DNA of 64,000 bases from Mycobacterium sp. JS623 (lineage in GTDB: Bacteria > Actinomycetota > Actinomycetes > Mycobacteriales > Mycobacteriaceae). The stretch covers positions 5,952,001 through 6,016,000 of the forward strand of contig NC_019966.1 of assembly GCF_000328565.1 (NCBI RefSeq), in the 5' to 3' direction. The notes beneath the pieces are model-generated. The model searched no databases. It was not told the DNA's origin and worked only from the letters and a program-made list of their open reading frames with translations. Within the stretch, counting starts at the first letter, position 1. Every line of letters starts with the position of its first letter. The position numbers and the translations under genes are program-made. Shown one piece after another: positions 58,309-64,000 of this stretch.

Positions 58309-58336
58309 TTGGCCCGATGGTTGGGCTTGCTACAGT
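58309..58336 (+). promoter_or_regulatory. leuA promoter
   Basis: tacagt at 58331-58336 is a reasonable -10 box, and ttggcc at 58309-58314 a weak -35 with a 16-base spacer. Initiation seven bases downstream would be at the GTG of the leader peptide, giving a leaderless transcript. Confidence 0.5.
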
Positions 58337-58342
58337 GGTCGG

Positions 58343-58384
58343 GTGCAGCGGGTGCTCCTTCTCGGCAGCCGCGACGGGGTCTGA
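58343..58384 (+). CDS. leuA leader peptide (Leu-rich, 13 residues)
   Basis: A short frame from GTG at 58343 to TGA at 58384 reads M-Q-R-V-L-L-L-G-S-R-D-G-V. Three consecutive leucine codons (ctc ctt ctc) are the hallmark of leucine attenuation leaders. It starts at the expected transcription start, so it would be translated leaderless. The right end overlaps the first arm of a 10-bp hairpin, so ribosome stalling at Leu codons could alter folding before leuA. Confidence 0.75.
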   Translation: MQRVLLLGSRDGV

Positions 58385-58406
58385 TCAGACTGGCCTCCCG
58401 TCGCGG
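58369..58406 (+). promoter_or_regulatory. Attenuator-like hairpin in the leuA leader
   Basis: ccgcgacggg at 58369-58378 pairs with cccgtcgcgg at 58397-58406, a perfect 10-bp stem; the loop carries the perfect palindrome gtctgatcagac. The first arm lies within the last leader codons. There is no T tract, so it may act by masking or by mycobacterial-style termination. Confidence 0.65.
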
Positions 58407-58410
58407 GTAG

Positions 58411-60866
<2,456 letters not shown>

Positions 60867-60944
60867 CAGCTTCTATAGTGCAGTTTCGCGAGCATCGTCA
60901 GGAAGACCGCACTAATTTCGCCGCGGCCAGCACAGCCGACTGTA

Positions 60945-60964
60945 TCACTACGATCGTAGTGATC
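60945..60964. promoter_or_regulatory. Perfect 20-bp palindrome, probable TetR operator
   Basis: atcactacgatcgtagtgat is a perfect palindrome, located between the VOC gene stop (60975) and the TetR start (60866), in the position expected for tetR autoregulation. No second copy was noticed near the VOC promoter. Confidence 0.7.
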
Positions 60965-60974
60965 GCAATACCGG

Positions 60975-61436
60975 TTACGGCCGGGGCGGCAGACTCGCCA
61001 GCCACGAGTCGGGCAGCAACTCGATCAGCTGTCCGTCGGGATCACGGATCATCGCGAACTGTTCCGTCACGGTCTCTTCGATCACAGACCCGCCGAACTC
61101 CTCGACCATCGTCAAAACGGCGGCCAGATCGGACACCGATAGCGATATATGGGTCAACCCCGCCTGGTCCATCGGCCGCCGCGCACCGGCGTGCACGTCA
61201 CGCTTCGAGTAGTCCAGCAGCTCGAGCACCAGCCCGTCACGCACCAGGTAGGTCGCACGCACGCCGATCGGCCGGTCCAGTTGCAGCAGCTTTTCGGTGC
61301 CCTCGTCGGGCAGTTCGAGATCCCACCAAAACGTGAAACCGAGCAGACCCTCGTAGAACCGGCGGGATCGCTCGCGATCTGCGACGCACAACCCGACGTG
61401 GTTGAAAACCGTACGACGTGCCTCGAACACAGACAT
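60975..61436 (-). CDS. VOC (glyoxalase/dioxygenase) family protein
   Basis: A 153-residue vicinal-oxygen-chelate protein. The two betaalphabetabetabeta modules are seen as FNHVGLCVADRERSRRFYEG and LTHISLSVSDLAAVLTMVEE, with the metal ligands His in NHVG and THIS and Glu in GQLIELL and LVLELLDY. It may be a lyase, isomerase or dioxygenase. ATG at 61436 with aggag three bases upstream; the longer in-frame start is rejected. Possibly in one transcript with the downstream TetR. Confidence 0.85.
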   Translation of the reverse strand: MSVFEARRTVFNHVGLCVADRERSRRFYEGLLGFTFWWDLELPDEGTEKLLQLDRPIGVRATYLVRDGLVLELLDYSKRDVHAGARRPMDQAGLTHISLSVSDLAAVLTMVEEFGGSVIEETVTEQFAMIRDPDGQLIELLPDSWLASLPPRP

Positions 61437-61678
61437 GGCTCCTATGCGATCCGGCGGACGCGGACGGTCGTTGACCGCTTCATCCTCCCACAAACGGGAC
61501 CTGTTGCACGACAAAGGAAGAGCGACAAACGCAGGTCCACGCCAGTTCGAAGCCGATCCGAATCAGCTCTAACCCTTGCGCTTCTCCGATACGTCCGCGT
61601 ACCTAGGAAACCGCGGGGATTCCCTCAGACAGGCTGTGATCCAAGACCTTTCAGACACAAGACCGACGCGGGCCATGG
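61437..61678. other. Intergenic region, no gene seen
   Basis: About 240 bases between the propeller lipoprotein stop and the VOC start. No convincing frame, tRNA or strong hairpin was identified; it presumably holds the VOC promoter. Confidence 0.4.
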
Positions 61679-62755
61679 TCACGACCTGCTGACGTCGTCT
61701 ATCTCGATCTTGTTCGATTGGTTCAAGTAGGTGTATGCGTGGTGACTGCCCGGCAGATAGCCCTCAGTATGGAATCCCGATTCCGTTTTTACATCAGTGA
61801 TGTTTTCGTGGGTGGCGAGGTCGACGACGCCCATGACTCCCGCCTTACTTTCGCCGAGGAAGAGCAGGCCGTCATCAGTGTCCGCCGCGAGTTGGTCCAT
61901 GCCGGATGCCGTCTTCACGGTGTAGACAACCTTCCCGGTGTCCGGATCGATAGCGATCACCTTCGGGTCAGACGTCCCCACCCAGAGCAATCGACGCGCC
62001 TGGTCGAAGTAGATATCCTTCGTCGCCACATCGGGGCTCAGCGGAGTGAAGACTTTCTGGATCGTCCGGGTCTTCGCGTCTATGACGTCGACGTTGTTGT
62101 CGTCGGATTGATAGATCTTGTCGTCGGCGCTTGAATACGTTCCCAGGTCGGGTCCGGTTTTGGGCTGTGCCGGATCAAGATTCAGGGTCCCCTCGATGGC
62201 AAATGGTGCGGTGGCCGAGAACTGTTCCATGTTGTTCGAGTCATCGTTGGCGACAAAGACACTGTTCTCATGCGGGTCGTAATAGATGGCGTCGGGCGTT
62301 TTTCCGCCTGACGGCACGGTGGCGATGACCTTCCAGCTGGGTTTCGCGATGACTGCGACGGTTCCGGAGTCCGCTTCGGCCACGAAGACATACGAGTCGC
62401 TGAAGGCAATGCCATTCCCGCTCGCTATCTGGGGTACAACCGCTTCCACGCTGTTGGCGGTCGTGTCTATGACGACAACATTGTTGTCCGGACTTTGGGC
62501 AACATATGCGGCGTGGGCTCCCGGGTCGACGACAACCTCGTCTCCATGGCCTCCGACACCGGGGAGAGCAATGGTTTTCTGAGTGATGACGTTCACCTTC
62601 GGTGCGGGCTTTTGGCTGACAGGCGCCGCCGGAGCAGCGGACGGTGCGCTGCAGCTGACGGTGAGGAGGGTGGCGGTGGCGATGGCCACCACCCCTAGGA
62701 CGGGTTTGAACACAGAACTGCCGCCTCTCGCGTTGTCGGGCGCCGCACGGCGCAT
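61679..62755 (-). CDS. YncE-like beta-propeller lipoprotein
   Basis: An exported ~358-residue lipoprotein. The signal region VLGVVAIATATLLTVSC ends in a lipobox (T-V-S-C), so the cysteine is probably lipidated. The rest is a seven-bladed YVTN/YncE propeller with repeats such as AYVAQSPDNNVVVIDTTANS, SVFVANDDSNN and KIYQSDDNNVDVIDAKTRT. Proteins of this kind are surface exposed; ligand unknown. I prefer the ATG at 62755 (MRRAAPDNARGG); a GTG at 62803 would add 16 residues. Confidence 0.82.
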   Translation of the reverse strand: MRRAAPDNARGGSSVFKPVLGVVAIATATLLTVSCSAPSAAPAAPVSQKPAPKVNVITQKTIALPGVGGHGDEVVVDPGAHAAYVAQSPDNNVVVIDTTANSVEAVVPQIASGNGIAFSDSYVFVAEADSGTVAVIAKPSWKVIATVPSGGKTPDAIYYDPHENSVFVANDDSNNMEQFSATAPFAIEGTLNLDPAQPKTGPDLGTYSSADDKIYQSDDNNVDVIDAKTRTIQKVFTPLSPDVATKDIYFDQARRLLWVGTSDPKVIAIDPDTGKVVYTVKTASGMDQLAADTDDGLLFLGESKAGVMGVVDLATHENITDVKTESGFHTEGYLPGSHHAYTYLNQSNKIEIDDVSRS

Positions 62756-63036
62756 CGGCACGAGTTCGGGGTTCCTAACCCGCGCGACCGGGAAGAAGTT
62801 CACTGCTTCAGGGCAACCCTGGCGCTGCGAAAATACCTACCGGAGATTGCATACCGTATAACGCATACTCGTGTGATGCAACTCACTGCTTCGTCGTAGT
62901 GTCTAGCGGCGTTCGGCCCCGGTCCGGAATGCACGCAGCAGAGGCGATCGCCACCGCGGCAGCATCGCCCGGCCCCCGTCGATATTTCGAGCAAGCCGTG
63001 TCCGTTCGGAGGTGAAAATCGTTCGTTGGCTTGCCA
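62756..63036. other. Intergenic region before M24 peptidase end
   Basis: About 280 bases with no convincing gene on either strand. The promoter of the lipoprotein should lie near 62820-62880, where AT-rich cataccgtataacgcatac occurs. I see no terminator for the M24 gene. Confidence 0.4.
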
Positions 63037-64000
63037 TTACAACCTTCCGAAGCGGGTGAGCGACGTTGGCCCACCGTCCTCGACGAGCACCGTATCGCGC
63101 AACAGGCAGCCACCGATGCCCTCCTGGGTGACCCAGGACTGCACGCTCAACACCATTCCGGCGTCAATGACTGCGTCGCGGCCGCGCCCGAGACCTATCA
63201 GTGGCGGCTCCGCGCCCAATCCCAGACCATGCGCGAGCGGGACCCCCGGGTCATTGAGCCCCGCGTCTGCCCATCCGCGGTACAGGTCTGCACCGGTGTT
63301 TCCAGGGCGGCATGCAGCGATCAGCGAGTCCATTCCGCGTGCGCATCGCGACGCGAGTTCTCTCACGTCGCGGCGCGTGCCGGCTACCCGGGTGCGACCC
63401 AGGCCCGCTTCGTAGCCGGCGTACAGCGCGCCCGGCGCAAGGGTCGCCAATTCGCTGTCGCGGATGGGTCGGTCGGATGCCAAATGGCGGAACCGGACTG
63501 GCCCGCTCGGTGCCGTCGTGAAACACACGCCTTCCGACGGCGGCATCGGCGCACCGAGGCTTGCGATCCGCTCGTGGTAAACGCCGAGCAGTTCGCGCTC
63601 GGTGACGCCCGGCCTCAGCGCGTCTTCCATCGCACTCAGAGCACCCTCGGATATCGCCGACGCCACCTCCAGGCAGACGATCTCGTCGGGCGTCTTGATC
63701 CGGCGCGCAGTCGTCATCACCGGGCCGGCGTCGACGAGATCGGCCTGCGTCACGAGTTGCGGGATCAACGCGGCGAACATCGGCGTCAACCCGTCGGTGC
63801 CGACCCGCCGCGCGTCGCGCAGACCGGGAATACTCGCCAAATCGGCCGCGAGGTTCGCCGGATTCCAGCTCATGCGGTACAGGTCGTCGCGGCCGATCTC
63901 CGGCGGCACTCCCTCGTCCCACGTCGACAGCAGATGCACGCGACTGCTTTCCCGCACCACGACAGCGACCGGAGCGAACGGCAGCACACCCGAGCGTCCC
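63037..64000 (-). CDS. M24-family (Xaa-Pro aminopeptidase-like) hydrolase, 5' end missing
   Basis: A creatinase/prolidase-fold protein; the frame is open at the right edge, so its N-terminus is outside. At least 320 residues are present. The M24 pita-bread domain begins around MTTARRIKTPDEIVCLEVAS and includes CFTTAPSGPVRFRHL, LAPGALYAGYEAGLGRTRV, AHGLGLGAEPPL and GMVLSVQSWVTQEG. The metal-binding Asp/His/Glu set of true peptidases looks incomplete (the second Asp position reads LYAGYEAG), suggesting a noncanonical or non-peptidase member. Confidence 0.75.
   Translation of the reverse strand, partial: GRSGVLPFAPVAVVVRESSRVHLLSTWDEGVPPEIGRDDLYRMSWNPANLAADLASIPGLRDARRVGTDGLTPMFAALIPQLVTQADLVDAGPVMTTARRIKTPDEIVCLEVASAISEGALSAMEDALRPGVTERELLGVYHERIASLGAPMPPSEGVCFTTAPSGPVRFRHLASDRPIRDSELATLAPGALYAGYEAGLGRTRVAGTRRDVRELASRCARGMDSLIAACRPGNTGADLYRGWADAGLNDPGVPLAHGLGLGAEPPLIGLGRGRDAVIDAGMVLSVQSWVTQEGIGGCLLRDTVLVEDGGPTSLTRFGRL

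Overview
The window is chromosomal DNA from a high-GC actinomycete, almost certainly a mycobacterium of the environmental, fast-growing type (Mycolicibacterium-like). The evidence is a gene order that, from memory, follows Mycobacterium tuberculosis Rv3676 to Rv3710: crp, MBL hydrolase, RidA, two Get3/ArsA ATPases, whiB4, ponA2, a metallophosphoesterase, a cysteine-synthase-like protein, YqeY, the moxR2 cluster, glpK, egtABCDE, asd-ask and leuA. Many GTG starts, 4-base start/stop overlaps and F420-dependent enzymes fit this. The backbone is interrupted by accessory blocks absent from that M. tuberculosis order.

Layout: 1-9.3 kb is conserved backbone (regulation, cell wall, membrane-protein targeting). 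9.64-13.18 kb holds tRNA-Pro(CGG) and a 3.5-kb island bounded by a 47-bp direct repeat of the tRNA 3' part; its cargo is two DUF1254/DUF1214 proteins and no intact integrase is visible. 13.2-18.3 kb is a set of small genes (heme-oxygenase-like oxidase, CDGSH protein, HemK-like methyltransferase, F420 oxidoreductase, YqeY). 18.4-25.8 kb is the MoxR2/DUF58/DUF4129/DUF4350/SpoIIM/RDD membrane cluster. 25.8-34.3 kb is accessory: a TetR regulator with twin operators facing a DUF998 protein, an AraC regulator, an antiporter, a carotenoid oxygenase facing a PadR regulator, an aldo/keto reductase. 34.3-45.9 kb has glpK, two methyltransferases, a GCS2 ligase, the complete ergothioneine operon, a PknH-sensor-like secreted protein and an Ohr/OsmC protein. 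46.2-49.6 kb carries a DUF4185 protein and asd-ask, with a probable internal start for the aspartokinase beta subunit. 49.7-58.1 kb holds a broken nitroreductase and a nitrogen cluster (amt, glutamine-synthetase-like, class II amidotransferase, GXGXG protein, FMN glutamate-synthase-like, FAD amine oxidoreductase, XRE-cupin regulator) behind GlnR-like boxes. 58.3-60.3 kb is leuA with a leaderless Leu-codon leader peptide and attenuator-like hairpin. The window ends with a TetR, a VOC protein, a beta-propeller lipoprotein and a partial M24 peptidase.

The most interesting items are the integrase-less tRNA-Pro island, the leaderless leuA attenuator, and the nitrogen cluster, whose gene content matches the gamma-glutamylmethylamide/N-methylglutamate synthase set joined to a single-subunit amine oxidoreductase. 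No CRISPR array, rRNA or insertion sequence was seen.
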